The position numbers and the translations under genes were made by a program. Under the pieces are notes generated by a model. It saw nothing but the letters and a program-made list of their open reading frames with translations. It was not told where the DNA came from and did no database searches. Source: DATKIY01 sp963726755 (GTDB taxonomy: Bacteria; Actinomycetota; Actinomycetes; JAHEKZ01). From it: DNA of 64,000 nucleotides. The stretch spans positions 868,001 through 932,000 of the forward strand of contig CAVSDB010000001.1 in assembly GCA_963726755.1 (NCBI GenBank), written 5' to 3'. Below are positions 36,429 to 46,653 of this stretch, piece by piece; the stretch's first letter is position 1, and every line of letters starts with the position of its first letter.

Positions 36429-38135
36429 CCCTTCTCGAAGAGCCGGTCCCGACCGAGACCCACGCTGAACCCACCCCCGTCGCGCCCCCGATGAGCAAGG
36501 GTCGCCTCGTTGTCAGTTGGGTTACCAGCACCGACCACAAGGTCATCGGCTACCTGTACTTCATCACCGCGTTCGCGTTTTTCCTGATTGGCGGTGTGAT
36601 GGCGCTGATCATGCGCGCCGAACTGACCGCACCGGGAATGCAGTTCGTGAGCCTCGAGCAGTACAACCAACTCTTTACGATGCACGGCACGATCATGTTG
36701 TTCCTGTTCGCGACGCCGCTGTTCTCGGCATTCGCGAACGCGATCATGCCGTTGCAGCTTGGGTCACCGGACGTCGCGTTCCCCCGGATGAACATGATCG
36801 CGTACTGGTTATTCGCGTTCGGTGGGTTGATCGTGATGCTGAGCCTGGTGACGCCAGGCGGTGCGGCTGCGTTCGGTTGGACGGCGTACGCGCCGCTCAG
36901 CGACGCGGTTCGTTCCCCCGGAGCCGGCCCCGACATGTGGATCCTCGGTCTGGCGCTCAGCGGATTGGGAACCATCCTCGGTTCGGTCAACTTCATCACC
37001 ACGATCGTCTGCCTGCGCGCGCCCGGCATGACGATGTTCCGGATGCCGCTGTTCACCTGGAACATCCTGCTGACCAGCGTCCTGGCGTTGATGGCCTTCC
37101 CCGTCCTGGCCGCTGCGCTACTTGTTCTCGAGATCGACCGACAGTTCGGCAGTTTGGTGTTCCTGCCCGAGGCGGGCGGCGCGATCTTGTGGCAGCACCT
37201 GTTTTGGTTCTTCGGGCATCCCGAGGTCTACATCTTGGCGTTGCCGTTCTTCGGAATCATCAGCGAGATTCTTCCGGTGTTCAGTCGCAAACCCATCTTC
37301 GGTTACAAGGGTCTTGTCTTCGCCACGATCAGCATCGCCGGGCTTTCGGTGGCAGTCTGGGCCCACCACATGTTTGTGACTGGCGCCGTGCTGCTGCCGT
37401 TCTTTGCCTTCATGACCATGCTCATTGCGGTGCCAACTGGTGTGAAGTTCTTCAACTGGATTGGCACGATGTGGGGCGGCTCGGTCAGTTTCGAAACGCC
37501 CATGGTGTTCTCGATCGGATTCTTGGTCACGTTCTTGTTCGGTGGATTGACCGGCATCATCTTGGCCTCGCCACCTCTGGACTTCGCCGTCTCTGACTCA
37601 TACTTCATCGTGGCGCACTTCCACTACACCGTCTTCGGCACCGTGGTGTTCTTGATGTTCGCCGGGTTCTACTTCTGGTGGCCCAAGTGGACCGGCAAGA
37701 TGCTCGACGAACGACTCGGGATGATCCACTTCTGGATGCTGTTCATCGGATTCCAGGTCACCTTCTTGATTCAGCACTGGCTCGGCGCCAAGGGTATGCC
37801 GAGGCGCTACGGCAACTACCTGCCCGGCGACGGATTTACCTGGATGAACGAGGTCTCGAGTTTCGGCGCGGTCCTGTTGGGATTGTCAACCTTGACGTTC
37901 CTTTACAACGTTTGGCGTACGTACAAGCACGGCGAACGTGTCACCAGCGATGACCCCTGGGGTTGGGGACGCAGTCTCGAGTGGGCCACGTCGTGTCCGC
38001 CACCGCGTCACAACTTCGACTCCATCCCGCGGATTCGCTCTGAGTCGCCGGCCTTCGATCTGCACCACCCCGAGTTAGCGTTCGGCGCGGCCAGCAAGTC
38101 CCGCTGTGCCGCTAACCGCCGGCAAGGACGGCTGA
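36425..38135 (+). CDS. ctaD: cytochrome c oxidase subunit I (one frame change near the end)
   Basis: This is the haem-copper catalytic subunit with twelve predicted helices. Haem a and CuB ligands are visible: His of FTMHGTIMLFLF, GHPEVYILALPFFG with the His-Tyr crosslink pair, WAHHMF, and HFHYTVFG. After FDLHHPEL the frame must change near 38080; it then reads ARPASPAVPLTAGKDG and stops at TGA 38133-38135, one base before the ctaF start. The repaired length is about 569 residues. Without repair the frame runs on into ctaF, giving a false fusion ending at 38539. Confidence 0.92.
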
Positions 38136-38136
38136 C

Positions 38137-38539
38137 GTGCGTGCCGGCTGGGCGCCTCTTCGGCGCTGGCGCTGTGTTCTTCACCCTGATCGGGGTCGTC
38201 TACTGGTTCCTCGCGCGGGAACCGGCCGGTGCGGCGGCGCTGGTCTTCACCGGGGCGCTCGGCTTCTTGATCTCCTTCTACTTCCTGTTCACGGCGCGCC
38301 GGATCGAGCCGGTGCCCGAGGACGACGAAGAAGGTGACATCGCCGAGGGGGCCGGGGAGCAGGGCTTCTACAGCCCCCACAGCTGGTGGCCACTGGCCGT
38401 GGGAGGCGGGGCAGCCACCATCGCGATCGGCGTGGTGTTCGTGATGTGGTGGATGATCTTGCTGGGGTTGGTCGCGACCCTGTCCGCGGCTGCCGGCCTG
38501 CTTTTTGAGTACTACCGCGGGGAGTTTGTTCGAGAATGA
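38137..38539 (+). CDS. ctaF: cytochrome c oxidase subunit IV, actinobacterial type (one frame change)
   Basis: This small membrane subunit of the actinobacterial aa3 oxidase probably starts at GTG 38137 (RAG), with a frame change near 38150 leading to RLFGAGAVFFTLIGVVYWFL. It then has FTGALGFLISFYFLFTARRI, the conserved GAGEQGFYSPHSWWPLAVGG and a C-terminal helix with LLFEYYRGEF. About 133 residues and four hydrophobic segments fit CtaF. It directly follows ctaD. Confidence 0.85.
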
Positions 38540-38636
38540 CGTTTTTGGCGTTCAGCAGTTAACCTGGTGCGCCGATGGCTTTTGGGAGCCGTACCCGCGA
38601 AATCCCTCTGTAGCGTGTGACGGGGAAGTATCAGTG

Positions 38637-39820
38637 ATGAAGCAGCAACGGTCCAGACGGGCCACTCGGGCGCTTACCGGCGCCGTGGTGGCCATGTTTG
38701 CGTTGTCTGCCTGCGTTGGCGCGGGTACCGGTGCTGGTGGTCGTGCGGTCCTGGTGGCCAAGTCAGCTGCGGTGATCACATTCAAGGCCGGCGGGGGCCA
38801 AGCAGTGGAACCCGTCTCGCTCAGTCGTCGTGCTCGCTGAGGACGGCAAGCTGACTGCCGTCGACGTCAGCGATCGCCAAGGGACACAAGGTCCCAGGTG
38901 AGTTCGCTAAGCACTCAACGGTCTGGCGCTCTACGGGTCCGGTGCTCGCGTTCGACACGAAGTACACGATGCGGGCCGAGGCCGTCGACGAGTCGGGACT
39001 GAAGGTCCGGCGTAGTGCGAGTCTTCGCACCGTTGCGCCCAAGAATCAGGTCTACACGGGAATCACGCCGTACGGGAATCCGACGGTCGGTGTCGGCATG
39101 CCGATCATCGTCACCTACGACAAGCCGATCATGCGCAAGGCAGTTGCCGAGCGTCACCTCGAGGTAACCACGCAGCCGCGAACAGTCGGTTCCTGGCACT
39201 GGGTCGGCGACCAGATGGTGCGCTGGCGTCCCAAGACTTACTGGCAGCCGGGTACCAAGGTCACGGTTCACTCGCAACTTGCCGGTGTTCAACTCGGTCC
39301 CGACACCTGGGGCAACGACAACGACACGGTGCACTTCTCGATCGGTGACTCGCAGATCAGCACCGTCGATATCGCCACCCACATGATGACCGTCCGCCGA
39401 AATGGCGAAGTCGTCCGCACGATTCCGGTGACGACCGGCAAGCCGGGCTGGGACACCCGCATCGGCATCAAGGTCATCATGTCCAAGGACCGCGAGGTCG
39501 TCATGGACGCCGCGAGCATCGACGTCGACAAGAACGACCCCGAGTACTACCGGCTCGACGTCGAGTACGCGATGCGACTTACGTGGAGTGGTGAGTACCT
39601 GCATGCCGCGCCTTGGTCGGTGGCGTCACAGGGCCACGAGAACGTCAGTCACGGTTGCACCGGCATGAGCCAAGAGGATGCAATCTGGCTCTACAACAGT
39701 TCGCAGATCGGTGACGTCGTCAAGTACACAAACGGCGTCCGCACCATGGAGCCATGGAACGGCTACACCGACTGGAACGTCCCCTGGAAGGTTTGGCAGG
39801 CCGGCAGCGCACTGCACTAG
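38637..39820 (+). CDS. L,D-transpeptidase lipoprotein with Ig-like domain (frame changes)
   Basis: It forms 3-3 peptidoglycan crosslinks outside the membrane. The start is ATG 38637 (MKQQRSRRATRALTGAVVAM) with a lipobox (ALSAC). Frame changes near 38820 and 38890 are needed to join SVVVLAEDGKLTAVDVSD and GEFAKHSTVW to LAFDTKYTMRAEAVDESG. An Ig-like module (VGVGMPIIVTYDKPI) precedes the YkuD domain with the HENVSHGCTGMSQEDAIWLY catalytic His/Cys motif. The C-terminal W-rich tail (YTDWNVPWKVW) is usual for LdtMt2-like enzymes. The location after ctaF is shared with other actinobacteria. Confidence 0.87.
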
Positions 39821-39842
39821 GCCAGCCACTGACCTCGTCGCT

Positions 39843-39890
39843 CGGTTCGGTGCGATTAACCACCTCTGAGGTGAGTAATGCACCGAACCG
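39843..39890. terminator. nested hairpin after the L,D-transpeptidase
   Basis: Perfect 11-base arms CGGTTCGGTGC (39843-39853) and GCACCGAACCG (39880-39890) enclose a second small stem CACC/GGTG. It starts 23 bases after the stop. Confidence 0.7.
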
Positions 39891-39906
39891 GGACGCTAAC
39901 GTCGCC

Positions 39907-40456
39907 ATGGGGTCAGAAGATGGCGTTGTCCTCCGGCTTGAGCAGCATCGACGAGTCAGGGGTAGCAGCGGTTCACACCGCGGCTTCGGTGGTCCAGAGG
40001 TACCCGATCTCGTCGCCGCCTAGGTCTGCGTCCGGCCCCTACGACCACGTCGATCGTGGCTTGCGTTGATGGCGCGGTGGTCGGTCACGTCATGCTCAGC
40101 CCAGGTCGACTCGATGCACCCGTCGGATCGTCGATGTCCTCACGCTGTCGCCCCTGGGTGTGCTGCCTGATTGGCAGCGGCAAGGTATCGGCACCCGGTT
40201 GCTCGCACATGCGCTAGCAATCGCTGACTCGGATCGAGTTCCCTTGTCTTTCTGAAGGGAGCCCGCGCTACTACGCCACGCGTGGTTTCGAACGAGCCGA
40301 CCTGCGCGGTTTTCGTTCCCCGTCATTGCGGATCCCGAGGCGGCGTTTCAGGTCGCCATCCTCTCCGCCTACGAGCCGTGGATGACCGGAACGTTCGTCT
40401 ACTCGGAGACCTTCTGGGCACTCGACTCCGTGGGGCTGCGGGACCCAGAAAACTGA
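39907..40456 (+). pseudogene. GNAT acetyltransferase, broken in at least four places
   Basis: Pieces of one acetyltransferase are readable in changing frames: MGSEDGVVLRLEQ, ESGVAAVHTAA, GGPEVPDLVA, GAVVGHVMLSPGRLDAP, VDVLTLSPLGVLPDWQRQGI with GTRLLAHALAIADSD (the acetyl-CoA loop), RYYATRGFERADLRGF and a C-terminal EPWMTGTFVYSETFWALDSV. The density of breaks is higher than in any neighbour, so it may be a real pseudogene or a particularly poor sequence patch. The substrate is unknown. The end (TGA 40454-40456) is followed by the DUF1801 gene. Confidence 0.6.
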
Positions 40457-40531
40457 TCGGCCGTGTCACGTAGCGTGATGGTCAAGGCTGGCCAGACGCC
40501 GAGCCCTCGAGCCTTGAAAGGAAGTCCGAGC

Positions 40532-40994
40532 ATGCCTGCGAAGAGTGCCAAGCGGGTCTGACGGCTTTTCCGCGGACGAGCGCGCGGCGATGAAGGAACG
40601 CGCCGCTGAGCTTCGAGCCGAGGGGAAGAAGGGCGCCAAGACGGCCGACGGCCTGCAGGCAGTCCTGGACGCCATCGCGAAAATGGCCCCGAAGGATCGT
40701 GCGCTCGCCGAGCGGGTTCATGTGACGGTCACCACGACTGCACCTGAACTCTCGCCGAAGACTTGGTACGGAATGCCGGCTTACGCGAACGCGGACGGCA
40801 AAATCGTCGTCTTCTTCCAGGACTCCGGCAAATTCAACTACCGGTACTCGACGCTGGGCTTTCAGGATGTGGCCAACCTCGACGACGGCGATCTGTGGCC
40901 GGTGGCATACGCACTCAATAAGTGGAGCCCGGCAGTGAACAAGCGAGTCGTCGCGCTTGGTGAAGTCCGCGATTTCGTAAGGATTAACCCATGA
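40532..40994 (+). CDS. DUF1801 / YdhG-like protein (one frame change)
   Basis: The start is ATG 40532 (MPAKSAKR) with AAAGGAAG upstream. A frame change near 40552 joins it to SDGFSADERAAMKERAAELR. The body shows the DUF1801 pattern: VTTTAPELSPKTWYGMPAYA, GKIVVFFQDSGKFNYRYSTL, GFQD and the helix WPVAYALNKWSPAVNKRVVAL. These small frataxin-like-fold proteins have been called iron chaperones, but the function is not established. Its stop overlaps the next gene (ATGA). Confidence 0.72.
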
Positions 40995-41394
40995 TCGAGC
41001 GCAGCGACCCTCCGGGACTTCATCAGCCTCCCGGCTACCACCACGTCACCGTCGTGCAGCCCGGAGTCAGCGGTGCACCTGGCTGGGCAGTGCCCACTCG
41101 ACGCCGATGGCGAACTGGTCGGCCCGGACGATGTCGTTGCGCAGACCGAGCAGGTGGCTCGCAACATCGTGGTCGCGCTGGCGTCCGTTGGGGCGAGCAC
41201 CCTCGGACGTGGTGCGGGCAGTGATCTACGTGGCCTCGCACGACCGCGAGCATCTGGTCGACGTGTGGGACTCGCTGACGTCCTCGCCGGCCGCAGCCGC
41301 TTTCACCGCAGCCGCCACGCTGCTGGGAGTTGCGCAACTCGGCTTTGCCGGACAACTGGTCGAGGTCGACATCACGGCGGCGTTGCCTGCCTGA
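40991..41394 (+). CDS. RidA (YjgF/L-PSP) family protein (two frame changes)
   Basis: It starts MIERSDPPGLHQPPGYHHVT. After a frame change near 41075 it reads HLAGQCPLDADGELVGPDDV and VARNIVVALASVGA, and after another near 41205 SDVVRAVIYVASHDREHLVD, ending LVEVDITAALPA. It resembles RidA-like imine deaminases. The canonical active-site Arg falls near SDVVRAVIYV in this family's numbering, and the final VEV-x-I strand is present. The substrate, possibly reactive enamines, is not known. The gene is 14 bases from the convergent helR end. Confidence 0.72.
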
Positions 41395-41408
41395 GCCAGC
41401 TGCTCGCG

Positions 41409-43585
41409 TCAAGGGTTTGTGAGGATGACGAGTTGCTGCGTCGCTCGGGTCATTGCGACGTAACGGTCGACGGCTCCTTCGATCCCATCACCGAAGGTCT
41501 CTGGATCGATGAGGACGACGAGGTCGAACTCAAGTCCCTTGCACAGCTCAGGTGTAAGGAATCGAACCCGGGATGTCGTCGCGGACCGAGCCGTCTTCGA
41601 TCTCGCTCGCACCGACGACACATGCGATCCCGTCGGCGTGCTCGGCCAGCCAAGAGTCGAGGATCGAGTTGAGGTCCGACACCGACCCGTGCACGACAGG
41701 GACACCGGTACTGCGGACCGAGGTCGGCACGTTGGCGTCCGGAAGTACGGCGCGGATGATCGGTTCGGCCTCCAACATGACCTCCGTCGGGGTTCGGTAG
41801 TTGATGCTCAGGGAAGCCAGGTTGACTGTGGTCGAGGCCGATGCGTTCGAGTCGTTCCTGCCACGACTGCTTGAACCCGTGCCGGGCCTGGGCGCGGTCC
41901 CCGACGATGGTCAGGCTTCGCGACGGGCAGCGCAGCAGCAGCATCTGCCACTCTGCATCGGTGAGTTCTTGAGCCTCGTCCACGACGATGTGCGCGAATG
42001 GACCGGCGAGTGGGTCGACGTCGCTGCTAGGCAGTGCGGCGTCGTCGACGAGGACGCCCTGCAGGTCCTCGCCGCGCAGCATCGACATCACGAGCATTTC
42101 GGAGTCGTCCGAGGCGATCAGGTCGTCGACGATGGTGGACATCTGCTCGCGTTGGGCAGCGACCGTGGCTGCCTGCCGACGTTTGCGCCGTGACGCCTCC
42201 GGGTCGCCGAGCCGCTGCCGGGCCGCGTCCAGCAGCGGCAGGTCCGACACCGTCCAGGCGTGGGCGTCCTGGCGTTGCAGTGTCTCAATCTCGTCAGCGT
42301 TGAGCCATGGTGCGCACCGGCGCAGATAGGCGGGTACCGACCAGAGGTCTCCCACGAGGTCGGTCGCCTCGAGCAGCGGCCATGCCCTGTTGAGGATTGA
42401 GCGCAGTTCGGTGTTCTGCGCGAGCGACCTACGGACCAGGTCAGGGGAGGCGTCGTCATCGCCGTGTTTGTCCGTCAAGATCGTGAGCAGTTCCTCCCAG
42501 ATCTGCTCGCGCGCCTCGTTGTGTGGTGTGCCCGGTTCTGGTGCGTCGAACGCCTCGGCCCATTCGTCGGGACTGAGCCAGAGGTCGGCCCATTGCGTCT
42601 CGACGACGGTTGCCGTCGGTGGGTGGTTCCTCGTACAGCCTGACGGCCGGCTCTATCGCCTTCACCATGTCCGCGGACGACTTCAGCATGGCGACATGCG
42701 GATCGGTCTCGATCGCCGCTGTCGCTCCCTCGGGAACCAGGTCGCGAAGCGTACAGATCTGTACGCCTTCCTCTCCGAGGCTGGGCAGCACGTCGGCGAC
42801 GTACGCGAGGTACGGCTGGTGCGGACCGACGAACAGCACGCCGCCTCGGCGGTGACCAAGGCGCGGGTCGGAGTAGAGGAGGTAGGCGGTGCGGTGCAGG
42901 GCGACGACGGTCTTGCCGGTACCAGGACCACCGTCGACGACGAGCGCGCCGCGGGATCCAGCGCGGATGATCGCGTCCTGGTCGGCCTGGATGGTGCCGA
43001 GCACGTCTCGCATCTGTGGCGACCGGCTACTCGCCGAGGCTGGCGATGAAGGCGGACTGATCGTCGAGGGCGGCGTGACTTTCCAATCCCTTCCGCGGTG
43101 AACACCTCGTCCCAGTAGTCGCTGATCCGACCGTTGGTCCATCGATACCTGCGACGACTCGCCAGACCCATTGGGTTGGCGTGGGTCGCTCCGAAGAACG
43201 GCTCAGCCGCGGGGGAGCGCCAGTCGATCAGCAGCCGTCGACCGTCGCTGTCGGTGAGGCCGAGTCGTCCGACGTACACCGGCGTCGGATCGTCTGCCCT
43301 GACGATGCGCCCGAGGCACAGGTCCACACCGAACCGACGCAGACGCTCGAAGTCGAGCGGTCAGCCGGTGGATCTCGAGGTCGCGGTCCATGGCCTCCTG
43401 GCCGGCGCCACCGGACTCCTTGCGCGCGACGTCGACGCGGTCGGATAGGTCGGCTATCGACTGCTCGAGTGTCGTCGCGATCGCCGCGAAGTGCTGCTCG
43501 TCGTCGACGATCAGCGTCGGGTCAGCCTTAGGAGCGAGGTGATCGGGAAGGTCGAAGGCGCTCGTCGTCAGGGGGCCCAGGTCAT
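41409..43585 (-). CDS. helR: HelR-type RNA polymerase recycling/protection ATPase (several frame changes)
   Basis: This is an SF1-helicase-like ATPase of about 725 residues. The N-terminal region (AFDLPDHLAPKADPTLIVDD) is followed by LCLGRIVRADDPTPVYVGRL, DWRSPAAEPFFGATHANPMG, RSPQMRDVLGTIQADQDAII, Walker A GGPGTGKTVVAL, LFVGPHQPYLAYVADVLP, motif II VVDEAQELTDAEW, GDRAQARHGF and motif VI YVAMTRATQQLVIL. At least four frame changes are needed, including one at the start (ATG 43585, beside a G/C run). HelR proteins displace rifamycins from RNA polymerase and confer resistance. A rifamycin-associated element at the promoter supports this identity. Confidence 0.82.
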
Positions 43586-43648
43586 CAGGCTCTCACAGTT
43601 CTCCGTCCGTAGGTTTCTGGCTACGGCGGGCGATTCTCCCGGCTGAAT

Positions 43649-43669
43649 GGGGTCTTGCCGCAAGCCCCC
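43649..43669 (-). promoter_or_regulatory. rifamycin-associated element (RAE) at the helR promoter
   Basis: On the minus strand the sequence is GGGGCTTGCGGCAAGACCCC, preceded by one more G. It is a near-perfect inverted repeat matching the RAE reported upstream of rifamycin-inducible resistance genes in actinobacteria. It lies about 64-84 bases before the helR ATG, just downstream of a TATAAC box. Induction by rifamycins is inferred. Confidence 0.85.
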
Positions 43670-43675
43670 ACGTGC

Positions 43676-43681
43676 GTTATA
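43676..43681 (-). promoter_or_regulatory. probable -10 box of helR
   Basis: TATAAC on the minus strand, seven bases before the RAE. The transcription start would fall within the RAE itself. The -35 box is unclear. Confidence 0.45.
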
Positions 43682-43685
43682 AGTT

Positions 43686-43720
43686 AAGAGTGGAAGGGAG
43701 TTGAACTCCTTTCCACTCTT
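43686..43720 (-). terminator. terminator of the 82-residue protein gene
   Basis: The arms AAGAGTGGAA (43686-43695) and TTCCACTCTT (43711-43720), with an inner GGAG/CTCC stem, lie about 25 bases beyond the stop at 43746 on the minus strand. A T/A-rich stretch follows, which also forms the helR promoter. Confidence 0.7.
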
Positions 43721-43745
43721 GGTTTCCGGGCCTCGACCCGCAGCG

Positions 43746-43994
43746 TTAACCGATCTCTGACTCATCGCTTCGTCCGTCCTGCCGCCACTCGGCCAGCGAG
43801 GCCACCATCGTGTGAATGAATCGCGGTGCGTCTTCTGCGGGCAGCCGGAAGGTGCCGAGGCAGTACGAGTCGCGCCACATACTCAACACGAACCCATCGG
43901 TGTCCGCGTGATACGAAAGTCGAAGTGTTCGACCCTCGTCACGGACGTCGAAGAACACTGCTCCGCGGCTCGGTAGCGGACTGACTCGGTCCAT
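43746..43994 (-). CDS. small conserved actinobacterial protein (82 residues)
   Basis: The product starts MDRVSPLPSRGAVFFDVRDE, continues RTLRLSYHADTDGFVLSMWR and CLGTFRLPAEDAPRFIHTMV, and ends in an acidic tail. The VFFD...LRLSYH...VLSLWR-type pattern recurs in short stand-alone actinobacterial proteins of unknown function. No signal peptide, membrane segment or metal-binding cluster is present. It is transcribed toward helR, with a terminator between them, and away from the lipoprotein gene. Confidence 0.65.
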   Translation of the reverse strand: MDRVSPLPSRGAVFFDVRDEGRTLRLSYHADTDGFVLSMWRDSYCLGTFRLPAEDAPRFIHTMVASLAEWRQDGRSDESEIG

Positions 43995-44102
43995 AGGGTC
44001 AGGTTCCGGCTCGAGGGATTTGGTGTCAAGCAGAAATGCTCGACGTCCACCTGTTTGTCCCGGGTGCTTGCTACTGTCATCCGTCCACGGACGGAGATCG
44101 CT

Positions 44103-44955
44103 ATGAGCAGCACCAGGTCGGCCGGTTTGGTTGCCGTTCTTGCCCTTGCCGTCACAACAGGTTGCACGGATTCTGCTGCATCTGATGCCGCTTCCAAATC
44201 AACTCTCGCTACAGGGAGCGCCGACAAGCACCGAGGCGACGCAGAGCCCTCAATCCGTGCTCGACGCTGCCCTGGAAAAGGTTCGTCAGTCCGAGGCGAT
44301 CTCCTTCAAATCCCGAACAGTTACCTCGGTCAGTGAACTCGTGTCCACGTATGACACGTCCGGGCGTCTGGGACAGCCAACAGCCGTCATGGAAATCCGT
44401 CACGATCAATGAAGACACCAAGAACACCGGATTCACGTCATTCACCACGAAACTGCGTTACGTCGACTCACACCTCTACAGGTCTATTTCGGTCAACGGT
44501 GCTGCTTCCTTCGGGTGGTCAGACGAGACCCACGTACACGATCCATACTTGGGCCGATACCCAAGTGGGAACGTCCCGGGCCAATGCCGACAGACATCAA
44601 CCTGCTCTTTCTCATTGAGCCGACGGCCGTCAAGGACGTGGGACACAACTTCGTGCTCACCGGCACGCTGCCCAACCGCGTCGGTCTTGAAATGTTGGGC
44701 TTGACAGGGCATCTGTCAGAGATCGGTCTTGTCATGTACGACCAAGGACGAACGACCGTGCACCTGACGCTCGACTCGACCGACTTCCCGGTGCGACTCG
44801 ACATCCTGGGATCAGACGTTGACCTGGTGTCACCCAATATCCCCGATTACGTCAAAGACGAACTCGGCGCGAGCAGTTACCGCGCCGACTACACGCAAAC
44901 GCGAGACGTACCGCCGATCAAGGCACCGACGCACACCGTTCGCCTCATCGGCTGA
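44103..44955 (+). CDS. putative lipoprotein (several frame changes)
   Basis: The start is ATG 44103 (MSSTRSAGLVAVLALAVTTG) with a lipobox ending TTGC. After frame changes near 44230 and 44400-44560, readable pieces are SVLDAALEKVRQSEAISFKS, TVTSVSELVSTYDTSGRLGQ, EDTKNTGFTSFTTKLRYVDS and a C-terminal domain GHNFVLTGTLPNRVGLEMLG with VHLTLDSTDFPVRLDILGSD. The layout (lipobox, Ala/Ser stretch, VRQSEAISFK) is loosely like LppX/LprG lipoproteins, but no lipid-binding signature can be shown. It is convergent with qcrB, 21 bases away. Confidence 0.5.
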
Positions 44956-44976
44956 GCGAGGAACCGGGCAACTGCG

Positions 44977-46653
44977 CTAGTCGCGGGGGGCGAACGCCTT
45001 CGTCTGCGCCTCGTCGATTTCTTCGTTGCGCTCGGTGGTGATCTCGGACTCGTGGTGCTGAGCCTCTTCGATCTCGGCCGCGGTCGGCATCGGCACCTGC
45101 TCGCCGTAGAAGAAGTGAGACAACTTGGCCTGCGTCTTCTTGATCGCGTAGAAGCGGGACTTGACGCCGTTCTCGTCGAACTTCTCCGGCATCGGAAGTG
45201 CCTGCGGCATGTCGGCGCGAGCCATGATGACCGCGCGCTCCTCGTCCGAGATCGGCTCATGTTGCTCGTAGTACTTGCCGCTCGGCAGCCGTTTGATGAT
45301 CCCCGACTCGTACCCGTGCAACAACTTGTCGCGGTCTCGGCGCTGCAGTGAGTAGCAGACGCGTTTAGTCAGGACGAAGACCAACGGCGGTACGACGATG
45401 ATGGCGATTCGCATGAACCAGGTGATCGCGAACACGTTCAGACTGAAGGTGCTCGCGATGATGTCGTTGCCACCTTCGATCCACAGCAGGATGTAGAAGG
45501 TGAGCGACATGACACCCAGTGCGGTACGGGTCGGCGCGTTGCGCGGGCGGTCCAGCAGGTGATGGGCACGCTTGTCGCCGGTAGCCCAAGCCTCGATGAA
45601 CGGGTACAGGGCCATCGCGGTGAAGATGATGCCGGGCAAGATCAGTGCGGGGAACAAGATGTTCAGCGAAAGGTTGTAGCCGCCCGGTAAGACGAACTCG
45701 ATGTTGGGCATCATGCGCAGCCCACCCTCGAGCCAGCCGATATACCAGTCCGGCTGCGAGCCCGCGGTGATCTGATCGGGTACGTAAGGCCCGTACATCC
45801 AGATCGGGTTGATCTGGAACAGACCACTCATGAGCGTCGTGATGCCAAAGACGATGAAGAAGAACCCGCCAGCCTTGGCCATATAGACCGGGAACAGCGG
45901 GAAGCCGACGACGTTGCGCTGGGTGCGTCCCATGCCGGGGAACTGCGTGTGCTTTTGGAACCACACCAGCATCAAGTGGACGGTGATGAGCGCCAGGATG
46001 ATCCCGGGCACCAGCAGCACGTGCACGGTGTAGAGCCGTGGAATGAAGTCAGACCCAGGGAAGCCGCCTCCGAATACGAAGAACGACACGTACGTCCCGA
46101 CGACGGGGATCGAAAGGATGATGCCTTGCGCGATACGCAACCCGGTACCTGAGAGCAGGTCATCTGGTAGTGAGTAACCAGCGAATCCTTCAAGCAGGGC
46201 AAGGGTTAGCAGCGTGACGCCGATGATCCAGTTGACCTCACGCGGCTTGCGGAAAGCACCAGTGAAGAAGATGCGGAGCAAGTGCACCGAGATCGCTGCA
46301 ACAAAGAACAGCGCAGCCCAGTGGTGGATCTGCCGCATCAACAATCCGCCGCGGATGTCGAAGCTGATGTTGATGGTCGACGCGTACGCCTCGGACATGT
46401 GCACGCCCTTGAGCGGGACGTACGAACCGTCGTAGATCACCTCGAGCATCGACGGCTTGAACCACAGCGACAAGAAGGTTCCGGACAGCAGCAAGATGAT
46501 GAAGCTGTAGAGCGCGATCTCGCCGAGCATGAAGGACCAGTGGTCGGGGAAGACCTTGCCCAACTGCTTCTTCAGGTAACCCGACGCAGGGATCCGGTCG
46601 TCAACCCAGACGTATCCCTTGCCGCCAGCTTCTTCGAGCTTGTTGGTTGTCAT
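44977..46653 (-). CDS. qcrB: cytochrome bc1 complex cytochrome b subunit
   Basis: This is the menaquinol-oxidising subunit. The 558-residue protein has the cytochrome b helices with the four haem His in QIHHWAALFFVAAISVHLLR and VHVLLVPGIILALITVHLML, and the Qo motif PDWYIGWLEGG (the actinobacterial PDWY in place of PEWY). The long C-terminal extension after the last helix (IIKRLPSGKYYEQHEPISDE onward) is usual in actinobacteria. It overlaps qcrA by four bases. It works in the bc1-aa3 supercomplex with QcrA, QcrC and the Cta subunits. Confidence 0.95.
   Translation of the reverse strand: MTTNKLEEAGGKGYVWVDDRIPASGYLKKQLGKVFPDHWSFMLGEIALYSFIILLLSGTFLSLWFKPSMLEVIYDGSYVPLKGVHMSEAYASTINISFDIRGGLLMRQIHHWAALFFVAAISVHLLRIFFTGAFRKPREVNWIIGVTLLTLALLEGFAGYSLPDDLLSGTGLRIAQGIILSIPVVGTYVSFFVFGGGFPGSDFIPRLYTVHVLLVPGIILALITVHLMLVWFQKHTQFPGMGRTQRNVVGFPLFPVYMAKAGGFFFIVFGITTLMSGLFQINPIWMYGPYVPDQITAGSQPDWYIGWLEGGLRMMPNIEFVLPGGYNLSLNILFPALILPGIIFTAMALYPFIEAWATGDKRAHHLLDRPRNAPTRTALGVMSLTFYILLWIEGGNDIIASTFSLNVFAITWFMRIAIIVVPPLVFVLTKRVCYSLQRRDRDKLLHGYESGIIKRLPSGKYYEQHEPISDEERAVIMARADMPQALPMPEKFDENGVKSRFYAIKKTQAKLSHFFYGEQVPMPTAAEIEEAQHHESEITTERNEEIDEAQTKAFAPRD

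Noticed and set aside
36425..38539. Apparent CtaD-CtaF fusion
   Set aside because: Separate stop (38133-38135) and start (38137) are visible in the correct frames; the fusion arises from two indels.
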